Below, one piece after another: positions 45,507 through 55,032 of a stretch of DNA of 64,000 nt. The stretch is taken from positions 1 through 64,000 of the forward strand of contig NZ_FOOH01000022.1 in NCBI RefSeq assembly GCF_900113135.1, given 5' to 3'. The position numbers were made by a program, and so were the translations under genes. The notes under the pieces were generated by a model, which worked only from the letters and a program-made list of their open reading frames with translations, ran no database searches and was not told the origin of the DNA. The stretch's first letter is position 1, and the number at the start of each line of letters is the position of its first letter. The DNA comes from Salegentibacter agarivorans. GTDB lineage: Bacteria > Bacteroidota > Bacteroidia > Flavobacteriales > Flavobacteriaceae.

Positions 45507-46412
45507 ATGCAGTTATTTTTAAATTCCGCCTCTCAAGTATTGACTAGTATAAAAGAAAAGCCTTTTAAACTGGAGCGTGAAATTCAGATTCTATTTGAGT
45601 CAAATCTGAAGGAGTTAATGGAGTTAGTTTTGGTGAAATCTGAGTTCTCTATAAAAAATAAACGTATAGACACTTTAGCCTTTGACCCTGAGACAAAAGC
45701 CTTCATTATTATTGAATACAAACGAAGTAAGAATATTAGTGTCGTAGATCAGGGCTTTACTTATCTCAGTCTTATGCTAGAGAACAAAGCTGATTTCATA
45801 GTTGAATATAATGAAGCCCTACAAGCGAATCTTAAAAGAAAAGAGGTAGACTGGTCTCAGACTAGAGTTGCTTTTGTTTCTACCGGTTTTACCGAAAACC
45901 AAACTACAGCTACTAATTTTAAAGATATAGCAATAGAACTTTGGGAAATAAAACGCTATGAAAACAATTTGATAAGTATCAATCAAATTAAGAAAAGTAA
46001 ATCGGCAGAAAGCATCAAACCACTAACAGAAAAAAGCCAAACGCTTAAATCCGTTTCAGAGGAAATAAAGGTTTACACTGAGGAAGATCACTTAGGAAAT
46101 AAGCCTCAGGAAATAGTTGAACTATACGAAAGTTATAGACAATCTATTTTAAACCTTGCTGATGATATAGAAATTGAACCCAAAAAGCTTTATATAGCAT
46201 TTAAGAAAGGAAAAAATATCAGCGATATAGTTGTGCTTCACAAAAGCTTAAAAATCTTTATAAACTTACCCAAGGGAAAATTAGACGATCCAAAAAAATT
46301 AATGAGGGATATTTCAGAAAAAGGACATTGGGGCAACGGTGATTATGAGGTAAATGTAAAAGACGATAAACATTTAGAGTATATAATGAGTTTGATCAAG
46401 CAAACTTTGTAG
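45507..46412 (+). CDS. DUF5655 protein with PD-(D/E)XK-like N-terminal part
   Basis: 301 aa. The N-terminal ~150 residues have a nuclease-like pattern: KNKRIDTLAFDPETKAFIII then EYKRSKN (D...ExK, about 50-77), typical of NucS/PDDEXK enzymes. The C-terminal part (KKLYIAFKKGKNISDIVVLH, KIFINLPKGKLDDP) is DUF5655. Starts directly after the AbiH stop, so it is translationally linked. DNA cleavage or binding is inferred, not shown. Confidence 0.8.
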   Translation: MQLFLNSASQVLTSIKEKPFKLEREIQILFESNLKELMELVLVKSEFSIKNKRIDTLAFDPETKAFIIIEYKRSKNISVVDQGFTYLSLMLENKADFIVEYNEALQANLKRKEVDWSQTRVAFVSTGFTENQTTATNFKDIAIELWEIKRYENNLISINQIKKSKSAESIKPLTEKSQTLKSVSEEIKVYTEEDHLGNKPQEIVELYESYRQSILNLADDIEIEPKKLYIAFKKGKNISDIVVLHKSLKIFINLPKGKLDDPKKLMRDISEKGHWGNGDYEVNVKDDKHLEYIMSLIKQTL

Positions 46413-46428
46413 AATAAAACAAAATAGA

Positions 46429-47646
46429 ATGGCAAAATATCTAGATACTTCCCAAATTTCTAGTGAATTAATGCAGTTGCTCAAAGAGGCAAGGGAAAAA
46501 ATTATTTTAGTAACATTTTCACTACAAGTAAACGAGCAAATCCAAGAAAGGTTAAGAACAAAAAGTAAACTTGGAACATTATCGGAAATAACCATAATTT
46601 ATGGAAACACGCAGCTAAAAGAAAAGGAATTAAAATGGATGGAAGATATAGATGATCTGAAAGTTTTTCAGAAAAAAAACCTTCATGCTAAGTGCTATAT
46701 TAATGAAAACAAAGCGATTATATCCTCAATGAATCTTTATGACTATAGTCAGGCTAAAAATATAGAAATGGGCTTTCTTATTGAGCGAGATGAGGATAAC
46801 GAAGCTTACGAAAAAATGATGGAGGATATAAATGACTTGAAAATCAATGGAGATAGAAAAAAATTAGATGAACTGGAGGAAATAGGTAAGGGAGATTTGG
46901 AAAATAATAAAGCAACCAAAAATGAAAAGTCTCACGCTAAACAACCAATTAGATTAAGTTATTTACAGCAAATCCAGAAGTTTTTGTTAGAGGATTTTCG
47001 AAAACAATTTTCACATGAAATCAAGCAAAAATCTGAATCAATACTTTCAGATGAAGATATCGTTAATATAGTTACAAGTCAGAATATTTCGGTATCAGGT
47101 CTTGTAAACATATTACGGAATAGAAAAAAAGCCGATCAATTATCTCACCATATAATAGATATAATGAATTGGTCTCAAAGCTATACAGTTGGAGAAATAA
47201 TAGATACAAGATATCAAAATGACCAATTCAGTTACGATCAAATAAAAATGAAGACTTTAGGGGAGAATCTTACCCGGTGGTATGATACTAAACAAGAACT
47301 TCCCCAAAGGGGTGAAACTGTAGCCGTGACTTTGAATAAAAATTGGTTTAACGACTATTTTATATTAGAAGAATCAAAAGAGGAAGATTCCAAAGGAGAA
47401 ACAAAAATAATTGATTTTTCCAATTCAGTGTACCGTTCGACTAAAGAACTATCGGAAATCACCTCCCTAAGTAGTAGGGAGATTAATTCAATTTTAGTGG
47501 ATAACAAACTGATGGAGAAGGAAGGTAATGATTGGTACGCTACCAAAAAAGGAAATAGCTATGGTGCTTTACAGAAAGAAGGGAGGTATGGGAAGTTTAT
47601 ACTATGGCCAGAAGAAATTGTGGATTTAATGAGTTTGCTTAATTAG
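46429..47646 (+). CDS. Phospholipase D-like protein
   Basis: 405 aa. One PLD-type catalytic motif is visible, NLHAKCYINENKAIISSMNL (about residues 84-103: HxK then a distal polar cluster). With only one HKD motif it would work as a dimer, as nuclease-type PLD enzymes do. The C-terminal half has helical and winged-helix-like segments (STKELSEITSLSSREINSIL). Located 16 bp after the DUF5655 gene, so probably part of the same defence operon. Confidence 0.78.
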   Translation: MAKYLDTSQISSELMQLLKEAREKIILVTFSLQVNEQIQERLRTKSKLGTLSEITIIYGNTQLKEKELKWMEDIDDLKVFQKKNLHAKCYINENKAIISSMNLYDYSQAKNIEMGFLIERDEDNEAYEKMMEDINDLKINGDRKKLDELEEIGKGDLENNKATKNEKSHAKQPIRLSYLQQIQKFLLEDFRKQFSHEIKQKSESILSDEDIVNIVTSQNISVSGLVNILRNRKKADQLSHHIIDIMNWSQSYTVGEIIDTRYQNDQFSYDQIKMKTLGENLTRWYDTKQELPQRGETVAVTLNKNWFNDYFILEESKEEDSKGETKIIDFSNSVYRSTKELSEITSLSSREINSILVDNKLMEKEGNDWYATKKGNSYGALQKEGRYGKFILWPEEIVDLMSLLN

Positions 47647-47822
47647 ATAAAAAAGCTAAAAGAACAATAGTACTTATTTTACGTTTTAAAGTTGTAATAA
47701 GATTTCCTAAAAGCTTTGAAAAATAATTTATTGGATAGGAATTTAAAAGGAAGTTGTATGAAATAAATTAATTAGAATCACCAGAGAATCAAAATTTATA
47801 AATATTTTAAAATTTTATTTAA

Positions 47823-48224
47823 ATGGGTTGGATAGGAGAGCTTCGTGATTTGATTTCCTGGATTGGAAGCCGGAAAAAAAAAGAGCAAAAGATCGCAAAT
47901 AGAAAAGTATCTTCTATTTCAGCTCCAAAAGTTTATAACGATTTTCAATTATATCCGAATAAACATAAATATCGAGATTATAAGGTGAAATGGCATTGTG
48001 ATTTTATGAAATTGGATAGCTCTTTAGTTTTTAACCAAGTTCATTTAAACAGTAGTGGTGTCAATATTCATTCAAAAGTTTCATTAGATAATTATCCCGA
48101 GCTTAAAAATGAAAAAGAAGGAAAAAAGTACATAATAACTGGTATTATAGAAAAAACAGAAAAGGACGGTATTTATTTAAGTAAATTAATAGAACTCAAA
48201 GAAGATACATTTTTTATTATTTAA
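47823..48224 (+). CDS. Small protein with OB-fold-like C-terminus
   Basis: 133 aa. The N-terminal ~35 residues are basic and helical (SRKKKEQKIANRKVSS). The C-terminal ~80 residues have alternating strands including KYIITGIIEKTEKDGIYLSK, the pattern of tRNA_anti-like/OB-fold proteins that bind nucleic acid. Not a confident family match. It stands alone, 176 bp after the PLD-like gene, and is the last gene of the island. Confidence 0.55.
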   Translation: MGWIGELRDLISWIGSRKKKEQKIANRKVSSISAPKVYNDFQLYPNKHKYRDYKVKWHCDFMKLDSSLVFNQVHLNSSGVNIHSKVSLDNYPELKNEKEGKKYIITGIIEKTEKDGIYLSKLIELKEDTFFII

Positions 48225-48524
48225 GGAAGAGATTATATCAAATCAACTGAGAAACTAAGACTAGTAATAACAAAAAATGTCCTTAAAAAGGCTTTAATGC
48301 CTGACCGTGAACGGTCATTAAACCATATCTGTCCATAAGATTTAAGAAGAACACCACCACATTCATAAACCAGTTTTTCAATATATGTAAAACCTTAGAC
48401 CAAAATTGGTCAAAGGCATAGAAAAATATTTAACAATGCTAGATGAAAGCATTTGAGGTCAATTAAGAATTTGCTTTTGAATATGGGGTAATTCTGTACC
48501 TATTCTGTACCCAGTAAAAAAAGA
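48225..48524. other. Gene-free stretch at the island-tRNA border
   Basis: About 300 bp with no gene. It contains a perfect palindrome TGACCGT-GA-ACGGTCA (48302-48317) and a near-tandem repeat ATTCTGTACC/TATTCTGTACCC (about 48490-48512) close to the tRNA gene. Both could be recombinase sites; this is conjecture. Confidence 0.4.
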
Positions 48525-48550
48525 AAGGCTTCACATTTCTGTGAAGCCTT
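48513..48550 (-). terminator. Intrinsic terminator of the tRNA transcript
   Basis: On the minus strand, AAGGCTTCACA/TGTGAAGCCTT (11-bp perfect stem, 48525-48550) is followed by a T-rich run, the standard rho-independent form, 12 bp after the tRNA gene. Confidence 0.85.
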
Positions 48551-48561
48551 GTCTTTGCTAG

Positions 48562-48634
<73 letters not shown>

Positions 48635-48687
48635 ATATCGACTGCAAATATACAGTCATTTTTTGTTTCTCCAAAGCTTTTTTTCAA

Positions 48688-49041
48688 TTAAATCATTACC
48701 CAATTCATAGCTTTCATTCGCTCCTTTTTTTTAAAGGCTTCTACATCTGCCGGAACAATAAAATCTTTTATTTTCATAGATTTCTTAAACATCTTATCAT
48801 CAGTAACAATAGCTATTTTTTTTAGATCTTCAGGATGTGAAAAATGAAATTTTACTGCCTTAAAAAAACCTCCCAGTGAGATTCCTTCATCAGATTCGTC
48901 CTCTAAATAAAGACATATTGGCCTTATTTTTTCTAAACGATTTTCTATTTTTGAAAGGATCTCTTTCATTTTTTTGTGATCAATTTCTTCCTTAATCATA
49001 AAACCGACAACATGATCGGCAAACTCAAAAGTTTTTTCCAT
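48688..49041 (-). CDS. STAS/SEC14-domain (SpoIIAA-like) protein
   Basis: 117 aa, soluble. The pattern FEFADHVVGFMIKEEIDHKK, ICLYLEDESDEGISLGGF and KKIAIVTDDKMFKKSMKI fits the SpoIIAA-like family (PF11964). Function in Bacteroidota is unknown. Separate from the CPXCG gene by 81 bp on the same strand. Confidence 0.78.
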   Translation of the reverse strand: MEKTFEFADHVVGFMIKEEIDHKKMKEILSKIENRLEKIRPICLYLEDESDEGISLGGFFKAVKFHFSHPEDLKKIAIVTDDKMFKKSMKIKDFIVPADVEAFKKKERMKAMNWVMI

Positions 49042-49122
49042 TGGGTTATAGAATGGTTAGTATATTCCGTAAGTTAAAAAAAGAAAATGAATTTGGAAGT
49101 AGATAGAAAGTAATTTAGAAGC

Positions 49123-49305
49123 TTACTGTTCAATATTCACGGCCTCATAAGATGTTAATTCTCCATTCTCAAAAGAGACACGTATTTCTATAGGGTTACA
49201 GCAATTCTCGCAGTCTTCAATATAGGTTTGACTTCTAACCGATGGATCTAGAAGTACAGAGATTTCTTCCCAGCAATAGGGACATTGAAAAAAGTGTTCA
49301 AACAT
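49123..49305 (-). CDS. CPXCG-motif cysteine-rich protein
   Basis: 60 aa. CPYCWEEI near residue 8 and DCENCCNPIE near 31 form a probable zinc ribbon (CPXCG family; here CPYCW). It lies 3 bp after the TolC stop, so it is cotranscribed with the efflux operon. Function unknown. Confidence 0.85.
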   Translation of the reverse strand: MFEHFFQCPYCWEEISVLLDPSVRSQTYIEDCENCCNPIEIRVSFENGELTSYEAVNIEQ

Positions 49306-49308
49306 AAA

Positions 49309-50643
49309 TTACAATTCAATATTCAACAATTGGCCGGTGAGCTGTAGCAACTCCAATTCAGCAATCTTTGCATCATATTTTGCGAGATTAAGACTCGTTC
49401 TTGCATCCAGTAAATTCACCTGGGCCTGTCTAAATTCAATAGAAGTAATTCTTCCAAGATTAAATTGTTCCTGGGAACGCTCAAAATTATCCTGGTTTGT
49501 AGCCACGTTTTCTTCCTGAACCCTTAAAATATATAACCGGTTTTCATAATTTCCCAGAGCATTAGCAATATCCCTTCTAATTCCCAGGGCTACCTGTTTC
49601 TTTTGCAACTCCTGGTTCTCGTGGGTTATTTTAGCATTCTGAATTTGCACAGAAGTAGTACCACCATCAAAAAGATTCCAGGTTAAACTTACACCTCCCG
49701 AAATACCATCGGTAGTTTGGCGGCTCCCGGGAAAGAACGCTGTTGCTGCACTTCTATTAAAATTCCACCCATAAGAGCCGTTAAGATCTATAGTAGGCAA
49801 ATAACCCGATTTGCTAATTTTAATATCGTATTCTGTAATAGCCAAATTTCTATCCAGCTGAAGCAAGGAAACGTTATTAGCTTCGGCTTCATCAATATAG
49901 GCTTCCATTTGTAATTTTGGAATAAAAGTAACCGTGGTATCTACCTCAAAATCCTTGTTCATTATTTGTCTATCTACCAAAACATTTAAATCTCGTTTGG
50001 TATTATCCAGTTGTTGACGGGTTTGCAGCAGGTTCACACTATCGTTATTTACATCTACCCTGGCATTAAGCACCGCCAGGTTATTACTCTGCCCGTAATC
50101 GAACTGGTATTGTGCCCTGGTTACACGCTCTTTTGAAGTTTCCAGAACATCTTTTAATACTTCAACATTCTCGCTTAGGCGTGCAATTTCATAGTAAACG
50201 GTTAATAACTGAAGCATAGTATTTTCTATGGTTTCCCGGGCCTGAAGTTTAGATAAATCGTATTGTTCTTTTAAACTTTTGTAGTTGTAAAACCTACCCA
50301 AACCATCAAACAAAGTGTAATCTAAATTTATAGATGCATTATAAGAATTGCTTTCTATGCCTTGTTGATCTAGGGGTTCACCTTCTTCGGGTTCAGTAAG
50401 CCTGTTGTTAAGATCGTAACCGGCACCTGCTCGCCCAGTTACCGATGGTAAATAGCCAGAATTAAGGATTCCCTGATTGTTTTCGGAGATTTCCACATCG
50501 TTATTAGCCATTTTAATACCGTAATTACGCTCCAACGCGAGTGCTATAGCTTCTTCCTTGGTTAAGACATTTTCTTCCTGGGCAACCATACTACCCATAC
50601 AAAAAATAGCGACCACAAGTATTAAATTAACCAATCTCCCCAT
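49309..50643 (-). CDS. TolC-family outer-membrane efflux protein
   Basis: 444 aa with signal peptide (residues 1-21, ending AQE). Long coiled-coil helices with the repeated OEP pattern (SLNLAKYDAKIAELELLQLT near the C-terminus, and a similar block earlier) form the outer-membrane channel of the RND pump. Its 5' end overlaps the pump gene by 17 bp. Confidence 0.93.
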   Translation of the reverse strand: MGRLVNLILVVAIFCMGSMVAQEENVLTKEEAIALALERNYGIKMANNDVEISENNQGILNSGYLPSVTGRAGAGYDLNNRLTEPEEGEPLDQQGIESNSYNASINLDYTLFDGLGRFYNYKSLKEQYDLSKLQARETIENTMLQLLTVYYEIARLSENVEVLKDVLETSKERVTRAQYQFDYGQSNNLAVLNARVDVNNDSVNLLQTRQQLDNTKRDLNVLVDRQIMNKDFEVDTTVTFIPKLQMEAYIDEAEANNVSLLQLDRNLAITEYDIKISKSGYLPTIDLNGSYGWNFNRSAATAFFPGSRQTTDGISGGVSLTWNLFDGGTTSVQIQNAKITHENQELQKKQVALGIRRDIANALGNYENRLYILRVQEENVATNQDNFERSQEQFNLGRITSIEFRQAQVNLLDARTSLNLAKYDAKIAELELLQLTGQLLNIEL

Positions 50644-53600
50644 GTGCTTTTTCTTCTTTTTGTTCTTTAATAGCTCTTTCTACTTCTTCATGCGTCACTC
50701 TGTTTCCGCTGGCGAGCCATTTTCCACTCACTTTAATATTATTACTGATAGATAGAAGTAATGGTAAAAGCAGTAAGGTTAGTACCGTAGCGATAGCGAT
50801 TCCATAAGAAATAGAAATTGCCATTGGTTTTAAGAATTGCGCCTGCCTGCTTTTTTCAAGGAGTAATGGCGCCATTCCCGCAATAGTGGTAAGCGAGGTT
50901 AGAAAAATAGCCCTAAATCTTGCCCGGCCGGCTTCGTAAAGTGCATCGTTAAACTTCATCCCGTCTCGCAGGTTTCCGTTAAATTTACTTATAAGCACCA
51001 GCCCATCATTCACCATAATTCCTACTAAAGCAATAATTCCTAAAGCGGAAAGTACATTTACCGGGAAATCGTGAATCCAGTGTCCCCAGGCAACCCCAAT
51101 AATACTAAAAGGAATCATTATCATTAATAATAATGGCTGGCTGTAACTTCTAAAAGTAAAAGCGATTACCGCATAAATAAGGAATAACACCACCGGTAAT
51201 ACTCCCTTAGCGGAATCGGTTAGCTTGTTGGCTTCCCTGTTTTGCCCTTCATAAGAAACCGATAAACTGGGATATTTTGCAAGCAAATCGGGCATTACGT
51301 TACTTCTGATGTCTGCTAGAATTTCGGTAGAACTTCCGTTGGGATCTTCCATATCTGCACTCACCCTAATTTCCCGAAGTCCGTCCAAATGGCTTATAGA
51401 TTCGGTACCGCGCACAATATCATAATTTGCAATTTCATTAAACGGTACACGCGCGCCATCTGGTGTTGTTAATCGCATATCGTCTAGATCGTTAATAGAA
51501 GACCGATTCTCAAGATCGTAACGAACCCAAACCCTAATCTCATCCTGGCCCCGCTGAAAACGCTGTACCGGAGTTCCAAAAAAACCGTTTCTCACCTGGC
51601 GCATCACTTCACTAAGATCCAGGCCAAGAGCATAGGCGCTTTCTTTCAGTTTAATATTAATCTCTTTGATACCTTGCGGATCGTTATCCTTAACATCTTT
51701 TAAAAGCGCATTATTTTCAAAATTATCCTTTAGTTCTTCTTTTGCAGCCTCCAGTTCCTGGAGGTTATTCCCCAGTAAAGACACCGAAACCGGATCTCCT
51801 CCAAAATTACCACCAGAGCCAAAAGTAAGATTCTCTACACCAAAAACAGGTCCTACTTCATCCCTTATAGCATTTGTAATTTCTGGCGATCCAATATCTC
51901 TTTCTTCTCCGGGCAGTAAATTTACCTGCAGAGAAGCTTTATTATTTCCGGGGCCAACTCTTTTTATAGTATTTTCTACAACTTGTTTATTTCCGCTTTG
52001 GCGACTGCTAAAATCTTCATTTACGCGCCAGGCAGCTGCTTCAACCATAGAAATAATAGAGTCTGTTTTTTCGGGATTCACTCCTTCAGCCATTAAAAGA
52101 TCTATACTCACCCTGTCACTGGCAATACTTGGGAATAGGGTTATCCTAATCCAGTTGCCACCAATTGCGCCAATGGTTAGAATTAAAACAGCAACCAAAA
52201 TTCCTAAAGAAAGCATTTGTTGTTTAAGTACAAATTTTAATACGGGGCTATAAGATTTATCTCTTAAATAGCTCATAACCTTATCCCCGGTGCGGTTTAC
52301 TACCCGCATCTTAACAAAGAACTTAGCCAGGCCGGTTTTCTTGTTATCTTCTTCAACATTTCTGGCTTGTAATGCTTTTGAATGAGCAATGTGGGCCGGT
52401 AAGATAATAAGTGCTTCTACCAATGAAACCACTAAAGTAAGAATGACCACTGTGGAAACTTCGCCAAAAAATTCACCAATTCTACTGTCTAAAAATAAGA
52501 ATGTTGAAAAAGCTAAAACCGTAGTTAAAATAGCTGAAATTATGGGAGGAATAACTTCCATTGTACCATCTAAAGCAGCCTGAACGGGAGTTTTCCCCAT
52601 TTCATAATGCTGATAAATGTTTTCACCAATTACAATCCCATCATCTACCAGGATCCCAATTACGATAATCATCCCGAATAAAGAAAGGACGTTTATAGTT
52701 ACTCCAAACTGACCAGCAAATATAAACATCCCCAAAAACGCAATGGGAAGCCCAAAAGCCACCCAAAATGCCAGCCTTGTATTTAGAAAAATCGACAAGA
52801 ACAATAACACGAGAAATATTCCCATTGCCCCATTTTCTAGCAGGAGCTGGGTTCTTTGCCCTAATGTAATAGAAGAATCTGATACTACATCCAGGCGAAT
52901 ATTACTGCTTTTCGTATTATAATCTTTTACGTATTCTTTTACCTTTTTTGCAGCCGATAAAAGGTCTTCATTATTGGTATTGCTTATCGCTACATTTACA
53001 GCAATATTGCCGTTGAAATATGAAGAGTTAGAAGTTTCACCAAATTGATCCCTAACTTCGGCCACATCGCTTAAGCGGGTAGTTTGACCGGTAGCTGAAG
53101 ATCTTATAACCAAATCGTTTAAAGCATCGGCATAATAACTACGGCTGTTTGCTCTTATTAAATAATCTTCTGCTTCGGTTTTAATAGTTCCGCCGGTACT
53201 TAAGATATTTGCTGCGCCAACGGTTCTGGCAACTTCTTCAAAAGTTAGGTTATAAGCTAAAAGATCGTCCTGGCTCACTGCAATTTCAATTTCTTCTTCA
53301 GGAAATCCAGAAATTTCTATTTGCGAAATTCCGTCAAGCTGCCTTAGATCGTTCTCTACTTGCTCGCTAATACGTTTCAGCGTTACCAGCGGCACGCCAT
53401 CGCCGCTAATAGCAAAACTAATAGATGGGCGCACTCTTTCTTCTTTAGAAACCACTAAAGGCTCCATTCCGCCAGGAAAAGTAGGAACGCGGTCTACCGC
53501 GTTTTTTACTTCGGTGAGCATAACATCTATATCTTCGTCCTGCTCTATTTCTACTGTAATTGAACCGCCACTCTCCCGTGCTGTAGAAGTCACTCGTTCT

Positions 53601-53833
53601 ATACCCACCAGGCCTTTAAGGTTATCTTCAATTTTGAGAATAATCCCTTCTTCAATCTCCTCTGGAGCTGAACCCGGATAATTTACACTAATATTGATGA
53701 TGCGTGATTCTTCTAAAGGAAAAAAGGAAGAATTTAAGCTGAATACACCTACGAGGCCAAAAATTACAAAAGCGAGGATTACCACATTAACGGCTACCTC
53801 ATATTTTATAAAATAACTAATTAATTTTCTCAA
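50627..53833 (-). CDS. RND-family efflux pump permease
   Basis: 1068 aa, 12 membrane helices with two large periplasmic loops. Family features are the N-terminal SVNYPGSAPEEIEEGI, TM-4 region ILVDDGIVIGENIYQHYE (with the conserved Asp pair), and the later GIMVNDGLVLISKFN. It uses proton flow to export compounds through the adaptor and TolC-type protein encoded beside it. Substrate unknown. The 3' 4 bp of the adaptor gene overlap its start. Confidence 0.95.
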   Translation of the reverse strand: MRKLISYFIKYEVAVNVVILAFVIFGLVGVFSLNSSFFPLEESRIINISVNYPGSAPEEIEEGIILKIEDNLKGLVGIERVTSTARESGGSITVEIEQDEDIDVMLTEVKNAVDRVPTFPGGMEPLVVSKEERVRPSISFAISGDGVPLVTLKRISEQVENDLRQLDGISQIEISGFPEEEIEIAVSQDDLLAYNLTFEEVARTVGAANILSTGGTIKTEAEDYLIRANSRSYYADALNDLVIRSSATGQTTRLSDVAEVRDQFGETSNSSYFNGNIAVNVAISNTNNEDLLSAAKKVKEYVKDYNTKSSNIRLDVVSDSSITLGQRTQLLLENGAMGIFLVLLFLSIFLNTRLAFWVAFGLPIAFLGMFIFAGQFGVTINVLSLFGMIIVIGILVDDGIVIGENIYQHYEMGKTPVQAALDGTMEVIPPIISAILTTVLAFSTFLFLDSRIGEFFGEVSTVVILTLVVSLVEALIILPAHIAHSKALQARNVEEDNKKTGLAKFFVKMRVVNRTGDKVMSYLRDKSYSPVLKFVLKQQMLSLGILVAVLILTIGAIGGNWIRITLFPSIASDRVSIDLLMAEGVNPEKTDSIISMVEAAAWRVNEDFSSRQSGNKQVVENTIKRVGPGNNKASLQVNLLPGEERDIGSPEITNAIRDEVGPVFGVENLTFGSGGNFGGDPVSVSLLGNNLQELEAAKEELKDNFENNALLKDVKDNDPQGIKEINIKLKESAYALGLDLSEVMRQVRNGFFGTPVQRFQRGQDEIRVWVRYDLENRSSINDLDDMRLTTPDGARVPFNEIANYDIVRGTESISHLDGLREIRVSADMEDPNGSSTEILADIRSNVMPDLLAKYPSLSVSYEGQNREANKLTDSAKGVLPVVLFLIYAVIAFTFRSYSQPLLLMIMIPFSIIGVAWGHWIHDFPVNVLSALGIIALVGIMVNDGLVLISKFNGNLRDGMKFNDALYEAGRARFRAIFLTSLTTIAGMAPLLLEKSRQAQFLKPMAISISYGIAIATVLTLLLLPLLLSISNNIKVSGKWLASGNRVTHEEVERAIKEQKEEKAHGEIG

Positions 53834-54972
53834 AATTCCTCGGCTTTAGCAGTGTCTTTCTCTTCCTGTATTTGCACTTTCATTCCAGGATGGGCGCCGG
53901 GAACAGGGGCCGAAACAAGCTTATCGCCATCTTCAAGGCCTTTTATCACCACTTTATTGCTGGAAAAATAAACAGGATTAATTTCTTCTAAAACCATCAC
54001 GCTATCTTTTACCACGTAAACTTTTGACCGGTCTACCAACAATTCCCTGGCAATCTCAATGGCATTATCCTCATCACGAGCATCTAATTTTGCTTCCAGG
54101 TACATTCCTTCCCGAATATCGGGATCTTCAATTCTTATAAAAACCTGGATGGTTTGTGAAGCTCGGTCTACCCTGGCATTTATCCTGCTTACGGTACCTG
54201 TGTATGTCTGATTCCCGTCAAGATCCTGGAGCGCTACATTTTCTCCGATTTTTAATAAATCTGAAAACTTTTTCCCAACAGCAACTTCAAGTTCGTAAAC
54301 CGAAGGATCTATAAATTCGCCAAGTTTCTGGCCGGGTCTTACCAAAGTTCCCGGGTTTACGGAAGCTTCAGTTAAAACTCCATTAAATGGGGCAACTATA
54401 TTGAATTTTCTAAGGCGTTCTTCCAGGTTCTTTATCTCGTAATAAGCCGATTGGATTCCGCGGCCGGTAATAAAATATTTTTCTTTATCTGAATCTGCCT
54501 CAGGCAAAGGTTTGGTTGTACTGTTTACATCAAAATTATTCAGGTAATCCTGCCATTTCTGAAAAGAATCTGGATAATCCATTCTAAGATCGGGCATAAT
54601 GGAAGTGATATTATTGAATAATTCACTTTTAGCCGAACGCACACTTGCAGCATATTCTTCTGAATTAATACTTAATAGCACCTGGCCTTTATTATAACGT
54701 TGCCCGGGTCTAAAATCTTTACTGCTGTACTGGAAAATTCCTTCTACTTCAGAAAAAAGCTCCATTTTTTTAAGCGCGGTAACATTACCATTGGCGGGAA
54801 CTATTATGGGAACCCTTCGGTTTTCAACAGTTTCTACAAATACATTTTTTACCACTTTGGTAGTCTCGGGAACTTCTTTCACATTACTATCAATAATTGC
54901 TTTTGCACCAAAAACTGCTAAAACAATAAGTAATACTCCAAGTATAGAAAGTATAATTTTGCGTTTATCCAT
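53830..54972 (-). CDS. RND efflux periplasmic adaptor (membrane fusion protein)
   Basis: 380 aa. One N-terminal membrane anchor (residues ~6-24), then barrel-sandwich, coiled-coil and beta-barrel domains: FNIVAPFNGVLTEASVNPGT (lipoyl-like), FSDLLKIGENVALQDLD and TIQVFIRIEDPDIREGMYLE. Joins the inner-membrane pump to the outer channel. First gene of the three-gene efflux set; 60 bp downstream of the ABC-F gene. Confidence 0.93.
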   Translation of the reverse strand: MDKRKIILSILGVLLIVLAVFGAKAIIDSNVKEVPETTKVVKNVFVETVENRRVPIIVPANGNVTALKKMELFSEVEGIFQYSSKDFRPGQRYNKGQVLLSINSEEYAASVRSAKSELFNNITSIMPDLRMDYPDSFQKWQDYLNNFDVNSTTKPLPEADSDKEKYFITGRGIQSAYYEIKNLEERLRKFNIVAPFNGVLTEASVNPGTLVRPGQKLGEFIDPSVYELEVAVGKKFSDLLKIGENVALQDLDGNQTYTGTVSRINARVDRASQTIQVFIRIEDPDIREGMYLEAKLDARDEDNAIEIARELLVDRSKVYVVKDSVMVLEEINPVYFSSNKVVIKGLEDGDKLVSAPVPGAHPGMKVQIQEEKDTAKAEEF

Positions 54973-55032
54973 GTGTGTAAGACACCTATTTGCCCAATTG
55001 GTTTAATTTAAACTTGAAATTATAAGAATTGT

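Noticed and set aside
51666-52253. 195-codon plus-strand frame inside the RND pump gene
   Set aside because: Antisense to a conserved pump; Ser/Pro-rich composition typical of shadow frames.
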